DNA of 64,000 nt from Luteolibacter sp. (GTDB taxonomy: Bacteria > Verrucomicrobiota > Verrucomicrobiia > Verrucomicrobiales > Akkermansiaceae), in the NCBI GenBank assembly GCA_030696085.1, contig JAUYNL010000060.1:1-64000 (forward strand), in the 5' to 3' direction. This document shows positions 1-10,071 of the stretch, in pieces (the stretch's first letter is position 1; every line of letters starts with the position of its first letter). The notes under the pieces were generated by a model. The model was not told the origin of the DNA and ran no database searches. It saw only the letters and a list, made by a program, of their open reading frames with translations. A program made the position numbers and the translations under genes.

Positions 1-449
1 CGGGCAGGGTGCTGCCAAACTACCGCGGCAATCTCATCACCGACTTCTGGGGTTCATACGATACCCTCGAACGATGTGATCACTCCCGCTGCAACGCCCA
101 CTTGTTACGGGAGATCACCTCATTTTCCGACGATGGCCAGCTCAAACGCGGCCGTACCAAGCAAAGCAAGGAGCGCAACCTGCTGATGCGGATGAAAGAA
201 AAACGCGTCGAGGTGTTGCGATTCGCGTATGATTTGAGCGTGCCATTCGACAACAACCAGGCGGAGCGGGACCTGCGCATGATCAAGGTGCGGCAGAAGG
301 TATCGGGCTGTTTCCGCAGTGAGCGCGGGGCGAGAGTGTTCTGTGCGATCCGCAGCTATCTGTCCACCGCCCGCAAGCACGGCCTCAACCTGATGGACTC
401 CATCAAATCCGCACTCGCTGGCCAAGCGCTGGATTTCGCACCTGAATAG
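1..449 (+). pseudogene. IS66-family transposase, C-terminal part with internal deletion
   Basis: The reading frame enters from the left edge, so the 5' end is missing. It carries the IS66 DDE hallmarks: an Asp in ITDFWGSYD, the NAHLLREI motif, and FDNNQAERDLRMIKV with the catalytic Glu, followed by SGCFRSERGA and the SYLSTARKHG tail. In intact IS66 transposases about 80-100 residues separate the HLLRE helix from the RGRxKQSKxRNLL segment. Here only about a dozen residues do (SFSDDGQL leads straight into KRGRTKQSKERNLL). An in-frame internal deletion has therefore removed part of the catalytic core, and the protein is probably inactive. It is a relic of a mobile element next to the giant protease gene. 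The IS66 assignment is firm; inactivity is inferred. Confidence 0.85.
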
Positions 450-514
450 TTACAATATCTTGTTTTCAAGGGTGAAATCGCTAGCAAACGCACACCAATT
501 TACAGGACGTTGCA

Positions 515-550
515 CTAGTTTTGATCCGGTAAAAAATCTAGTTTTGAACC
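515..550 (+). repeat. 13-bp direct repeat upstream of the giant protease gene
   Basis: CTAGTTTTGATCC at 515-527 and CTAGTTTTGAACC at 538-550 differ by one base and start 23 nt apart, about two helical turns. They lie in the short gap between the IS66 remnant and the protease gene. They could be a regulator binding site or remains of an insertion-sequence end. The sequence does not decide between these. Confidence 0.5.
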
Positions 551-569
551 AGCGCCGACATCCGCCGAG

Positions 570-3500
570 ATGGATCTTGCCAACCCAATCCGGAAAGGTG
601 AATTTTGCGGAGTGAAAGATCGTGCGTTTATCTTGCTTGTTTCGGTTTTTGGATGCATTCTGGCCGTCTATTCCGGGTGGTGGTGGCAGCATCAGTTGCC
701 TGCGAAGACACAAGCGGAGGCGATGCAGGATTTTCGACCGATCAACCGGTCGACATTGAACGCCCCCGGCCCGCCAAATGCCGCAAACGCGAAAAAAACG
801 TTAGACCCGGTGGTTGACGCCGCACTTCCGGCTCCAAAACCGGTCCCCGCCATAGAACCCAACGCAGTGGAGTCCGCCCGTCCTTCCGATGTGCTGGTTG
901 CCGCGTCAAAAGTGGTTTCCGAACACTGGGGCGTTGCCGACGCCGTTGGCAACCGTGAGAGGATTGCCATCCTACGGACCACGGATTTCAAATTTCCTTG
1001 GGTGAGGACCGTGGAAAGCTGGTCGGGCAAAACGGGCAAAATCGTTTCCCGCGTTGCCATGGTGGCGGATCAGGTGATGCTCGTCCCGAAACCCGATGCG
1101 GACCCCGCTGTCTTGGAACAACTCCTCACCGGGGCGGGTTTTTCCATCCGCGAGCGTGAGGCGGGCAGTTTCCTGCTCGCCGCTTTCAGCGATGGTTTCA
1201 CCCAGGTGGATCAACTGCAGGCTAAAATCGCCACTCTCAAATCATGGGGACACCTGGTCGATACTGCCGAACCGGATTACTTGGTATGGCCGAGCATGAT
1301 ACCATCGGACCCCGGCTTCACGTCCGGCCGGATGTGGGGATTGCACAACCCCGGGACGCTCGGCGGCCATCTGTTGGATGCCGACATCGATGCGCCTGAA
1401 GGCTGGGATAGCCAACGCAATGCCTCCAATGTAGTCGTCGCGGTCATCGACAGCGGAATCCGCTACGACCACGAGGATCTTGCTCTAAATATGTGGCAAA
1501 ACCCCGGCGAAATCGCCGGCGACGGCGTTGATAATGACGGCAATGGCGTGATCGATGACATTCATGGCTATGATGCGGTCACCGACAGCGGCAACCCAAG
1601 CGACGAGGTTGGTCATGGCACCCACATCGCCGGAATCATCGGTGCCCGCGGCGCCAACGGAACAGGCATCACCGGCGTCGCATGGCAGGTCCAACTCATG
1701 GCCGCGAAATTCCTCGGTCCGCAGGGCGGCGTCACCTCGGATGCCATCAAGGCTATCAATTACGCCCGCCTCAAGGGTGCTCACATCATCAACGCGAGTT
1801 GGGACAGCGGCGGCTACAGCCAGGCGCTGCGCAATGCCATCGCCGATTGCGCGGTCGCCAACGTCGCGTTTGTCACGGCCGCCGGCAATGACGGTACCGA
1901 CAATGATTCGAGCCCGAAATATCCCGCTGGCTATGATTGCTCCAACCTCATCTCCGTTGCTGCCACCGACGCCAACGACCTGCTAACAGGCACCTCCTGT
2001 TACGGCAGCGACTCGGTGGATATCGCCGCGCCCGGTTGGCAAATCTGGTCGTGCGGCAGCGGCGGCACCGCCGATTATCAATATCGCCAGGGAACCTCGA
2101 TGGCCGCAGCCCATGTCAGTGGAGCCCTTACCTTGGCGCGCGCCCGGTATCCTTCGGATTCCGTCGAGCAACTGCTCGCACGGGCGCTCGATTCCGCGGA
2201 CCCGCTTCCCGCCCTCGCGGGCAAGGTGCGCAGCGGCGGGCGCCTGAACCTCGCAAGCCTGCTGAACTCCGCCGCTCCCTCCACGAACGACATGTTTGAC
2301 ACCCCGTTCCAGTTCACCGGGAACTACGGCACTTGGAGCGGATCGAATGTGGGGGCCACCCGCGAGACTGACGAGCACCTTTGGTATGGCATTCCGGGAG
2401 AACGCACGCTGTGGTATGTCTGGCAACCCGCCTTCACCGGCACGGTGGAACTCACCTGCCTCTCTCTCGGTGCCGACGTGCGGATCGCCGTCTATGAGGG
2501 AAACAATCGCACACAACTCCATTTCTCGGCCGATTCTGCGGAAAACAACCCCGGCGAGCCATACCTCACCAAGTTTTTCGCACAGCAGGGATTGACCTAT
2601 CGGATTGTCGCGCTCAGCAACTCCCCGGGTGGAGAAAAATTCAGCCTCAGCCTGACCGCCGTGGGCCGCAATGATGCCCTCTCCAGTCCCACTACCGTGC
2701 AGGGCGAGACGTTTTCCATCACCGACAGCAACCGTAGCGCCAGCAGCACTACCTGGGACACTGGCTGGGAGAGAGCCAATCCGCATGCCGGAGTCGGTGC
2801 GGGCAAGAGCATGTGGTATCGCTGGATCGCCCCGTTCACCGGCACTTTCACGCTCAATACGCAGGGCAGCGGCTTCGATACTGTGCTCGCCATTTACCAT
2901 GGCAATATGACCCTTCCGTGGACCATGCAGGTGATGGCCGCCAACGACGATGCCGATCCGCTCTCCAGATGGAGCGCGTGCAGCTTCGAGGCGCAAGAGG
3001 GGTTCGCCTATCTCATCGCGGTGGATTCGGCCCAGGGCTCGGACGGCGGGACGATCCGGCTCAACGGTCTGCGGCCCTCGCCGGTTGCCATCACCGAACA
3101 ACCCGTTTCCCTAACCATGGCGACTGGTGACCGTGCGGTTTTCAATGTCAAAGTCTCCGGTTCGGCACCCTTCTATTATCAGTGGTTTCGTGACGGAATT
3201 CCAATTACCGGCGCCTTGACGGACAATCTCATCCTCGACCCGGTGACTGCCTCGGACTTCGCCACTTATCACGTCACGGTCCGCAATGCGTTCGCCACCG
3301 TCACCAGTAATGACGTCAGTCTCGCCGAAACGGCGTCCGCCCCGGTCATTCGATGGACCAGCGGCGACCAAACCGTCGCGCCGGGAACCGGGACGACCCT
3401 GCGCATTCAGGCGAGTGGCAGCGCTCCTTTAACCTATCAATGGAGCCGTGGCAGCATTGACATTGCAGGGGCCACGATGCCGAGCCTCACCTTTGCCTCA

Positions 3501-6500
3501 CCCGGAGCGGCCGATACCGATGTCTATCGTTGCACCGTGACCAATGCCCTTGGCTCCGCCCGCGCGTCACTCCGCTTGCAAGTCGTCGCTTCACCCTGGC
3601 AGGGCTGGCAGTGGCGGCGTGACGAGGTGCCCAATGCGCCGATTACCGACATCAAGGTGATCGACAACCAATGCGTGGCGGTGGCCGGCGACCGACTGTT
3701 GGTGTCCACCGATGCACAGGAATGGAAATCCGCAAACCTGCCGGAAAACTTCATTGCCGCCAGCATCGCCAGACTCGGAGCCAATTGGATCTGCACCGGC
3801 GAGGATCCGGATGGCAATGCGCGGGTGATCACCTCGGCCGATGGTATCAACTGGTCGCTTCCCGTCGCCATCACCGGAGTGGTGCCGCTCGGCACGGAAA
3901 GCAAGGTATTGCGGCAAGTGGAGACCTTTGCGGGTCGATTCGTGGCATGGAATGGGAACAGCATCTTCAGCAGCGTCAGCAACGAGGGTGGACGCATCCA
4001 TCATTCTACCGACGGTATCAACTGGACGCCCGCCACCGCCGCGTTCCTAACCGGTTCCACCGGCTCCATCTCCTCCGTCGGCAGGCTTTCCAGCGACGGA
4101 GCACAAATGATCGTTCCGAGCACAAGCTATAATGCCAGTTACCCGACGCGGGTGCTCCGCAGTACCGATGGAATAGCTTGGACCGAGATCAGCACGAACG
4201 GGCCATCCTGGGTCTGGAGCACTTCCGCGACGACTTACCATGTCGCCGGGACGTGGCACTCCCATGTGGGGAGTACGCATTTCAGCTCCGTGGATGGCTT
4301 GAATTGGCAACAGGTCGCCACCACGCTCAATATCGATTCCATGGGTTCTCCCATGCGAGCCATCAGTCTGGGGAGCAATGTGTTCTGGTATTCCTCCGGT
4401 CCCCGCCAATTCGCATGGGGCGATCCTTCCTCCATCAATACGTTCACCGTCATTGCGCCCACTGATGCCCCAAGGCTCTCGGCCGCGACTGCGTTTCAAG
4501 GCGGCTTGGTCTATGGGACCACCACAGGTGTGCTCGGTAAGGCCGGCTCGTGGGGCGATTTCAAACCACCCGCCACTGCGGTGGGACGCTATTCCTCCCT
4601 CGGCTTCTTCAATGACGAGTTCATCGCTTCGGGCAACACCGGCAATATCCTGTTCTCGGGCGATGGCACCCATTGGAAACCCGGAGTCAATCTGGATCTG
4701 ACTCCGAAAAGAATCATCGGTTTCGCCGCCCAGCGCTACTACGCCAATGCCGACGGCAGCACCTATCAGACAAACGGCTACCTTCCTGATGGCCTGACAG
4801 ACACGCCCCCCACCACCATCCCAACTTCTGTCGCCGACAACGGATCGGTCATCATGGCCGTGAATTGGACCAGCCTCCTGCGCTCGACGGATCGCGGTGT
4901 CACCTGGGCGACCGTGGCCACCCCACCGGTCGTGGACACCAACTCCACCGTGTCATGGGTGGGCAGCCGCTGGTTTCTCACCAAAGCCGCGGAAACGACC
5001 AATCAACTGGCAACGCCCTATCTCTATCACTCCGCGAACGGTCTCAACTGGACCGCCGTCAACACCGTGAACGCGACCCGCGTCACCAAGCTGGGAGCCA
5101 AGTGGTATGCCATGGGCGATGCGGTCACCGCCAGCACCACCGTGGTCTGGGAAAGTGACAATGGAACTTCGTGGATACCGCTCACGACCACCGGCCTGCC
5201 CAATGCATTCCAGCTCAAAAAACTGGTGCCATTCAACAACACCCTGGTAGCGCTCATGCCCGCCGCGGCCTATTACTCGCCCGATGGGCGGAATTGGATT
5301 CGGGCCAACCTGCCGGCCAATGTGATCGATATCGAAGCGGCTCTGGGCAAGCTCGTAGCGCTGACTTCCTCTGGAGCCACTATCGAGACCGGTCCGGCGC
5401 ATCCAGGCGGCAGCGCGCCGGTCATCGAGGTCGCCTACCCGGCACCCGTCACCTACCACCTGTTAGGATCCGCTGTCGAAATCACCGGCACGTTTTCCGA
5501 TCCGGACGGCGCACCGGTCACACTGTCGTGCATCGCCAACGGCGAAACCATTTTCACCCAGACCACCGCAGGTGAGTTCCGCTTCCGCTTCAATGTCACC
5601 AACCCCGAAGGCTATGCCATCCGGTTGCGCGCCGTAGAATCGTCGGGCTTGGTCAGTGCCACTTCAATGCGGGTGATGGCCGCCCCAACGCAATTGCCGA
5701 ACCTGTTTACCTCCGGTGGTGAGGGCGAAACATTTCTCAACGCCACCCGGATGGTGGAATCGGGCAATGCGCTTTACGCGGCCGCCACAGACGCGCTATG
5801 GCGCAGCCTGGACGGGGCCTCGACTTGGCAGCGGATGCCGGTGCCGGTGCCCTCATCAACGACGGGAGGCATCACCGGAATGGCAGCGGGAAGAGGAGCG
5901 CTGGTTCTGAAATTGGGCGCAGCCACCTTCGCCACTACCCGCGATGGCGTGAACTGGGAAGCGGTTTCGCTTCCCAGTACGCCCGACCGCACGATTACCA
6001 ACCACCTTCCGCTGGTTTTCCGATCCGGATGGTTTGTGGCCGGCTTCCGCCAAGGAGCCAACAGCGGCTTCCTCATGTTCTCCAAGGATGGCATCACATG
6101 GCGCCGCAGCTTGCCGAGTTACACGATTTACACCACCGACTGGATGACCATCGACGAAGCAGGCAACATGCTGGTTTCCCCTACTTTTTCATTGGGCCAA
6201 GGCTTATTGCGTTCCACCGATTTTGGCAACAACTGGGCTCCATCCGCCGCCTTCGCAAGCATTTCCGCTCCCAGCGTGGTTTACGAAAACGGTCTCTATC
6301 TCGCCAATTCGGGAACCCGATCATGGACCTCCTCCGATGGCATCCAGTGGACCGAGCGATTCACCTTCTCCACAAGCTCCCGTGTGATCCCCGTTGGAAA
6401 CCGTTTCTTTGCCAGACCCCAATCCGAATCCAACTTCAGTCATGTTTCCGCTGATGGGATCACTTGGCAGGCGCTCAACGGTTCCATGACCAGTAATAGC

Positions 6501-8846
6501 TTGATTGTGGGCTCGTCCCAAACCGGCTTCTTGGCGAAGGCATACGCCGGCACCGCGACCTTGTGGAGCGCCAACGGCGTCACCTGGCAAACCCTCACTA
6601 ACGGACCAAGCGATCTCAGAACTGCCCTGCTCCGCAGCGATGGTTTCCTCGCCGTGGATGGCATGGGGGCGGTCTGGCATTCCCCCAACGGCACCACTTG
6701 GACCAGGCGACTTCCCGGCAGAGCCGCCTCCACCATGACCTATGCCGACTCCTCGCGGCAGCCATCCGTGGTGTCCTTCGGTTCAGGTCTGCTCACCGGC
6801 GGCAGTGGCGGTGTCCTGCATCTGTCCTCCGAGGATTTTTCGACATGGACCCGTGCGTCCTTGGGCGGGATCTCCATGCCCACAAGCAGCTCGATCTCGA
6901 AAGTCATCAGCAACGGCAGCCGCGCGCTGGCCATCATTCGCACTTCATACGACACCGCCGCCACGGGCGTCTTCAGAACCACCAATGGCACCGATTGGAC
7001 CAAGGCCACCCAGCCCTCAACCTCGCTCATACTCCTGGCCATCGCGGACAATGGCAGCTCGCTCATCGCCGTCGGCACCGGCGGTCTGGCGTGGCGCTCG
7101 ACCGATGACGGCTTGAACTGGTCCGCCATCACCATCACCGGCCTGGTGGAAGGCCAGGCGGTGGCGTGGTTCGCCAACAAGTGGGTCGTGCTCGGCAATG
7201 ACTCATCCGATTACGGTGCTCCGCTCAAGGTCTTCCATTCCACCAATGGAACCAGTTGGACCAAAGGCAACAGCATCGGCGTGCCATACTCGTCAGTCAT
7301 GATGCCGAATCTGGTCAGCGGCCACGGACGGCTGGTCTGCTCGATGACTTACAATCCGGTTTCCACGACGGATGGCATCAACTGGACCGCCATGGCTCCG
7401 ATCAAGACCAGCGGCAGTTCCAGCCTGATGGACATGGCCGTCACCACGACAGGCTGGCTCGCGGTGCAGCCCGCCACATCCGCCACTCGCACCGAAATGT
7501 GGACCGCTCCGCCCGCTGGCAGCGCGTGGACCTCGATCCCACCGCTCCAAGAACAGGTCAGAGGGGTGGAAAATGTCGGCTCCCGCATTTTCTTCGTCGG
7601 TCTCAACTTCCTCAGCGAATGGACTGAGACGGATCTCGCCATCGAACTAGCCGCGGCACCGATAGCCACTCTCGGTGTCGGCGATGTGCTGAACTGCGGT
7701 GCTACGGTCCACAACCTTGGCAGCCTCACCCCGGGGGAAAGCCTCAGCGTAGATGGCTGGCTGTCGAAGGATGGATTTTTCGGTGACGCCAATGACATCT
7801 ATCTGGGCCGCATCCCGCTGGGTATCCCGCAGCCCGGACCTGGAGCGCAAGCCAGCGTGAACCTACAATTCGAACTGCCCTACACCATTCGCCCGGGAGC
7901 CATGCACCTGATCGTCAAGCTGGATCCAGAATCCAAGCTCTACGAAAGCAATGACTCGAACAACGTCTATGCCAGCAAATCCCATGCGGTCGTCATCCCC
8001 GGACGCAAGCTCAAGCTCGAGGCGAACGGCAACGGCTTGATCGTGGCGGATCAATTGACCGAATATTATCCCGACAAGTCCCGCATAGCTCTTGTCGCCC
8101 AGCCCGGCAAGGGCAGTTATTTCGCCGGATGGGATGGCGACGTCCCTGCGACGGCGAACGTGGTTCCCGAGGGCAGTTCCACTCCTCTGAATGAAAGCCT
8201 CATCATCCTCGATTCCGACAAAACCATCGTCGCCAATTTTGATTCCGCTTTGAAACTCACCGTCTCCACCCGCGGTGGCGGCACGGTGAGCCTCGATGTC
8301 GCCAACGGCCTCTATCAGCCAGGGATGACCGCCACGCTGCTTGCCGAGCCCCTTCCCGGATGGACCTTCCTCGGTTGGTCCGGCGACCTGAGCACCACCG
8401 CGTCCGAAGCCAACCTGATGATGGATGGCGACAAGTCCGTCACCGCCCGATTCATCATGACCCAGGAGGAATGGACACTTCGTTCCTTTACCGTCGCCGA
8501 GAGAGCCAATCCCGAGGTCTCCGGTCACGACGCGGATCCGGACGCCGACGGCATGCCGAACTGGCGCGAGTGGCTACAAGGCAGCGAGCCGAAAGATGCC
8601 GCTTCAACCGGGCATACGCCGCTTCAGCGCGATGGGGCCATCTACACCTTCAGCTACACCCGGATGGACGCCATGCCGTCAGGCTATGCCGTGCGCGGTG
8701 TGGCCTCCGCCAATCTCCGCGACTGGACACCGCCCTTGGCCGAACGTGTCATTGCCAGAAGCGACGGAGTCGAAACCATCGAGGCCAGCTTCGACAGCAC
8801 CGGCCATCCCAAAATATTCTTCAGCATCGCCGCCGAACGGCCCTAA
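570..8846 (+). CDS. Giant secreted subtilisin-like (S8) protein with Ig-like and BNR-type repeats
   Basis: This 2758-residue exported protein starts with a hydrophobic segment (about 18-40). A GTG at 612, preceded by AAAGG, is a credible alternative start. The S8 peptidase domain (about 270-560) has the full triad: Asp294 in VIDSG, His349 in GHGTH and Ser510 in GTSMAAAH. Two beta-rich PPC-like modules follow (574-835), then two Ig-like domains (839-1008). Two long blocks of S(T/A)DGxxW repeats, about twenty in all, flank another Ig/Big-like domain (1010-2350). These resemble BNR/sialidase or Ycf48-type propellers. Next come a CARDB-like domain (~2360-2470), two InlB-B-type repeats with GWxGD motifs (~2480-2627) and a C-terminal Ca-loop module (~2650-2758). 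It is probably a cell-surface or extracellular protease-adhesin. Substrate is unknown, and no PEP-CTERM tail is present. Confidence 0.9.
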   Translation: MDLANPIRKGEFCGVKDRAFILLVSVFGCILAVYSGWWWQHQLPAKTQAEAMQDFRPINRSTLNAPGPPNAANAKKTLDPVVDAALPAPKPVPAIEPNAVESARPSDVLVAASKVVSEHWGVADAVGNRERIAILRTTDFKFPWVRTVESWSGKTGKIVSRVAMVADQVMLVPKPDADPAVLEQLLTGAGFSIREREAGSFLLAAFSDGFTQVDQLQAKIATLKSWGHLVDTAEPDYLVWPSMIPSDPGFTSGRMWGLHNPGTLGGHLLDADIDAPEGWDSQRNASNVVVAVIDSGIRYDHEDLALNMWQNPGEIAGDGVDNDGNGVIDDIHGYDAVTDSGNPSDEVGHGTHIAGIIGARGANGTGITGVAWQVQLMAAKFLGPQGGVTSDAIKAINYARLKGAHIINASWDSGGYSQALRNAIADCAVANVAFVTAAGNDGTDNDSSPKYPAGYDCSNLISVAATDANDLLTGTSCYGSDSVDIAAPGWQIWSCGSGGTADYQYRQGTSMAAAHVSGALTLARARYPSDSVEQLLARALDSADPLPALAGKVRSGGRLNLASLLNSAAPSTNDMFDTPFQFTGNYGTWSGSNVGATRETDEHLWYGIPGERTLWYVWQPAFTGTVELTCLSLGADVRIAVYEGNNRTQLHFSADSAENNPGEPYLTKFFAQQGLTYRIVALSNSPGGEKFSLSLTAVGRNDALSSPTTVQGETFSITDSNRSASSTTWDTGWERANPHAGVGAGKSMWYRWIAPFTGTFTLNTQGSGFDTVLAIYHGNMTLPWTMQVMAANDDADPLSRWSACSFEAQEGFAYLIAVDSAQGSDGGTIRLNGLRPSPVAITEQPVSLTMATGDRAVFNVKVSGSAPFYYQWFRDGIPITGALTDNLILDPVTASDFATYHVTVRNAFATVTSNDVSLAETASAPVIRWTSGDQTVAPGTGTTLRIQASGSAPLTYQWSRGSIDIAGATMPSLTFASPGAADTDVYRCTVTNALGSARASLRLQVVASPWQGWQWRRDEVPNAPITDIKVIDNQCVAVAGDRLLVSTDAQEWKSANLPENFIAASIARLGANWICTGEDPDGNARVITSADGINWSLPVAITGVVPLGTESKVLRQVETFAGRFVAWNGNSIFSSVSNEGGRIHHSTDGINWTPATAAFLTGSTGSISSVGRLSSDGAQMIVPSTSYNASYPTRVLRSTDGIAWTEISTNGPSWVWSTSATTYHVAGTWHSHVGSTHFSSVDGLNWQQVATTLNIDSMGSPMRAISLGSNVFWYSSGPRQFAWGDPSSINTFTVIAPTDAPRLSAATAFQGGLVYGTTTGVLGKAGSWGDFKPPATAVGRYSSLGFFNDEFIASGNTGNILFSGDGTHWKPGVNLDLTPKRIIGFAAQRYYANADGSTYQTNGYLPDGLTDTPPTTIPTSVADNGSVIMAVNWTSLLRSTDRGVTWATVATPPVVDTNSTVSWVGSRWFLTKAAETTNQLATPYLYHSANGLNWTAVNTVNATRVTKLGAKWYAMGDAVTASTTVVWESDNGTSWIPLTTTGLPNAFQLKKLVPFNNTLVALMPAAAYYSPDGRNWIRANLPANVIDIEAALGKLVALTSSGATIETGPAHPGGSAPVIEVAYPAPVTYHLLGSAVEITGTFSDPDGAPVTLSCIANGETIFTQTTAGEFRFRFNVTNPEGYAIRLRAVESSGLVSATSMRVMAAPTQLPNLFTSGGEGETFLNATRMVESGNALYAAATDALWRSLDGASTWQRMPVPVPSSTTGGITGMAAGRGALVLKLGAATFATTRDGVNWEAVSLPSTPDRTITNHLPLVFRSGWFVAGFRQGANSGFLMFSKDGITWRRSLPSYTIYTTDWMTIDEAGNMLVSPTFSLGQGLLRSTDFGNNWAPSAAFASISAPSVVYENGLYLANSGTRSWTSSDGIQWTERFTFSTSSRVIPVGNRFFARPQSESNFSHVSADGITWQALNGSMTSNSLIVGSSQTGFLAKAYAGTATLWSANGVTWQTLTNGPSDLRTALLRSDGFLAVDGMGAVWHSPNGTTWTRRLPGRAASTMTYADSSRQPSVVSFGSGLLTGGSGGVLHLSSEDFSTWTRASLGGISMPTSSSISKVISNGSRALAIIRTSYDTAATGVFRTTNGTDWTKATQPSTSLILLAIADNGSSLIAVGTGGLAWRSTDDGLNWSAITITGLVEGQAVAWFANKWVVLGNDSSDYGAPLKVFHSTNGTSWTKGNSIGVPYSSVMMPNLVSGHGRLVCSMTYNPVSTTDGINWTAMAPIKTSGSSSLMDMAVTTTGWLAVQPATSATRTEMWTAPPAGSAWTSIPPLQEQVRGVENVGSRIFFVGLNFLSEWTETDLAIELAAAPIATLGVGDVLNCGATVHNLGSLTPGESLSVDGWLSKDGFFGDANDIYLGRIPLGIPQPGPGAQASVNLQFELPYTIRPGAMHLIVKLDPESKLYESNDSNNVYASKSHAVVIPGRKLKLEANGNGLIVADQLTEYYPDKSRIALVAQPGKGSYFAGWDGDVPATANVVPEGSSTPLNESLIILDSDKTIVANFDSALKLTVSTRGGGTVSLDVANGLYQPGMTATLLAEPLPGWTFLGWSGDLSTTASEANLMMDGDKSVTARFIMTQEEWTLRSFTVAERANPEVSGHDADPDADGMPNWREWLQGSEPKDAASTGHTPLQRDGAIYTFSYTRMDAMPSGYAVRGVASANLRDWTPPLAERVIARSDGVETIEASFDSTGHPKIFFSIAAERP

Positions 8847-8925
8847 GCCCATTCGCGTCAGGTTAAGACTGGAATACCTGATTCAATACTCGGACTGCTC
8901 CGCTTGTGCTCATTCCATTTCGTTT

Positions 8926-9414
8926 TCAAGCCAGTACATTACGAATCCAAGGCCAGGCGGTCAGAGAGGTGACGCCCTGCGTGTCGGCGGCGAATTTGGC
9001 CAAGCCCGCCTGAAGTTGTTCGTGGACGGCCTCCATGGTTGAGAAGACCCGGTTCGGGAAGTTCTTTTCCCTGATCTCGTCCCAGACGTTTTCCTGTGGA
9101 TTGAGTTGCGGCGAGTAGGCGGGCAGCAGGATCAGGCTGATTTTGTCCGGAATCGGCAGGGCCTTGGCTTTGTGCGAACTCGCCCCGTCCACCACCATGA
9201 GGATGTGGTCGTCGGGGTAGCGCGCGCCGACATGTCCGAGGAAAGCCCCTATCTCCTCCGTGTTCATTTTCTCGCAAATGCGGTATTCCATCTCGCCCTC
9301 CAAGGGGCTCACGGCACCATACACGTAGGTGAACTCCCGTTCGTAGCCGTTTTCCATGACGGGTCTGGCTCCGGGCGGCGACCAGCACTGGCTGCCTTCG
9401 CGGGCGCGGATGGT
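8926..9414 (-). pseudogene. IS630-family transposase, C-terminal fragment (DDE_3)
   Basis: The frame reads REGSQCWSPPGARPV, then EFTYVYGAVSPLEG, MVVDGASSHKA, LLPAYSPQLNPQENVWDEI, and ends at 8926. The second catalytic Asp (VDGASSH) and the Glu (NPQENVWDE) are present. The N-terminal helix-turn-helix and the first Asp (QDE motif) are absent, so this is roughly the last 160 residues of a normally ~340-residue transposase. Upstream the frame runs without interruption into RHS-repeat-like sequence, which marks an insertion or recombination scar. It is not expected to be functional. Confidence 0.8.
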
Positions 9415-9600
9415 GTGGATGAGGGAGGAATTGGGGTGCTAAGCGTAGGTGTTGCTGTGTGTGCCATCCGTGACGGTTTTCAGCAGGCCGTGGCGGGGAT
9501 GGTAGCCGTAGCTGAGGGTGTGTGCGCCGGTGGTGCCGAAGTTTGAGGTTTCGACAAAACCGGAAGGGCGGCCTGCGGAGTCTTGCCCGCGAGCGGCGTG
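9415..9600 (-). pseudogene. RHS/YD-repeat protein remnant
   Basis: Minus-strand translation gives GQDSAGRPSGF, then TGAHTLSYGYHPRHGLLKTV and TDGTHSNTYA, a TAG stop, and HPNSSLIHTI. The DSAGRPSGF and LSYGYHP...LLKTVTD pattern is typical of RHS/YD repeats. The stop sits where a Tyr is expected in the TYAY motif, so it is a nonsense mutation. The fragment is in frame with the IS630 remnant downstream. It is the only trace of an RHS gene in the window. Confidence 0.6.
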
Positions 9601-10071
9601 TCATCCTTGTGCGTGAAAACCCCGCCAAAGATCCTGTTAGGGAAACCGGCTGCGGCAAACCACGGAGCGGCAAAGACAGCCGGAAACTCCCGCCCAATGC
9701 CAAAGGAGCCGGCTGGGACGCCCAAGCCACCCCGTGGAGCGGCAAGATCGGCGTGCTCGTCACCTCGTTAGACCAACGAGCCTTCCCCGCCATCGTCATC
9801 CCCATGCTCATGGCCGGAGTCGGGCGGCAGGTCCAAAGCGGCGGTCGAGGCACCGTCAAAGTCAGTGTCCTGCACGAAGAAGGTGATCTCATCGCTCACG
9901 CCGTCACGCGTATCAGCAACGAGTTGCATCGCATTCGAGCCATCACGGAGCGATGGACCGTGGACTCCGGACGGCCTTTCGCTGGCGTTTGTTGAAAGTC
10001 ATTTCAGATATTTTCTGGGGAAGCGGCGTTCCCCGGGGCTGTGATAGGGCTGCCGTAGCCTGGCTTTCAGC
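9601..10071. other. Gap of about 470 bp without a recognisable gene
   Basis: Both strands were read between the RHS remnant and pyrD. A plus-strand open frame runs to 9995, but its translation (for example FPAIVIPMLMAGVGRQ) matches no family I recognise and its upstream half overlaps the RHS fragment antisense. No terminator with a T-tract or tRNA was seen. It is probably debris from the mobile-element junction. Confidence 0.4.

Noticed and set aside
1983-3101. 372-codon minus-strand open frame within the protease gene
   Set aside because: It is antisense to the S8 and PPC-like domains and has no recognisable motif.
9522-9995. 157-codon plus-strand open frame in the mobile-element junction
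   Set aside because: Its first third is antisense to the RHS remnant, and the rest has no recognisable family, start context or ribosome-binding site.
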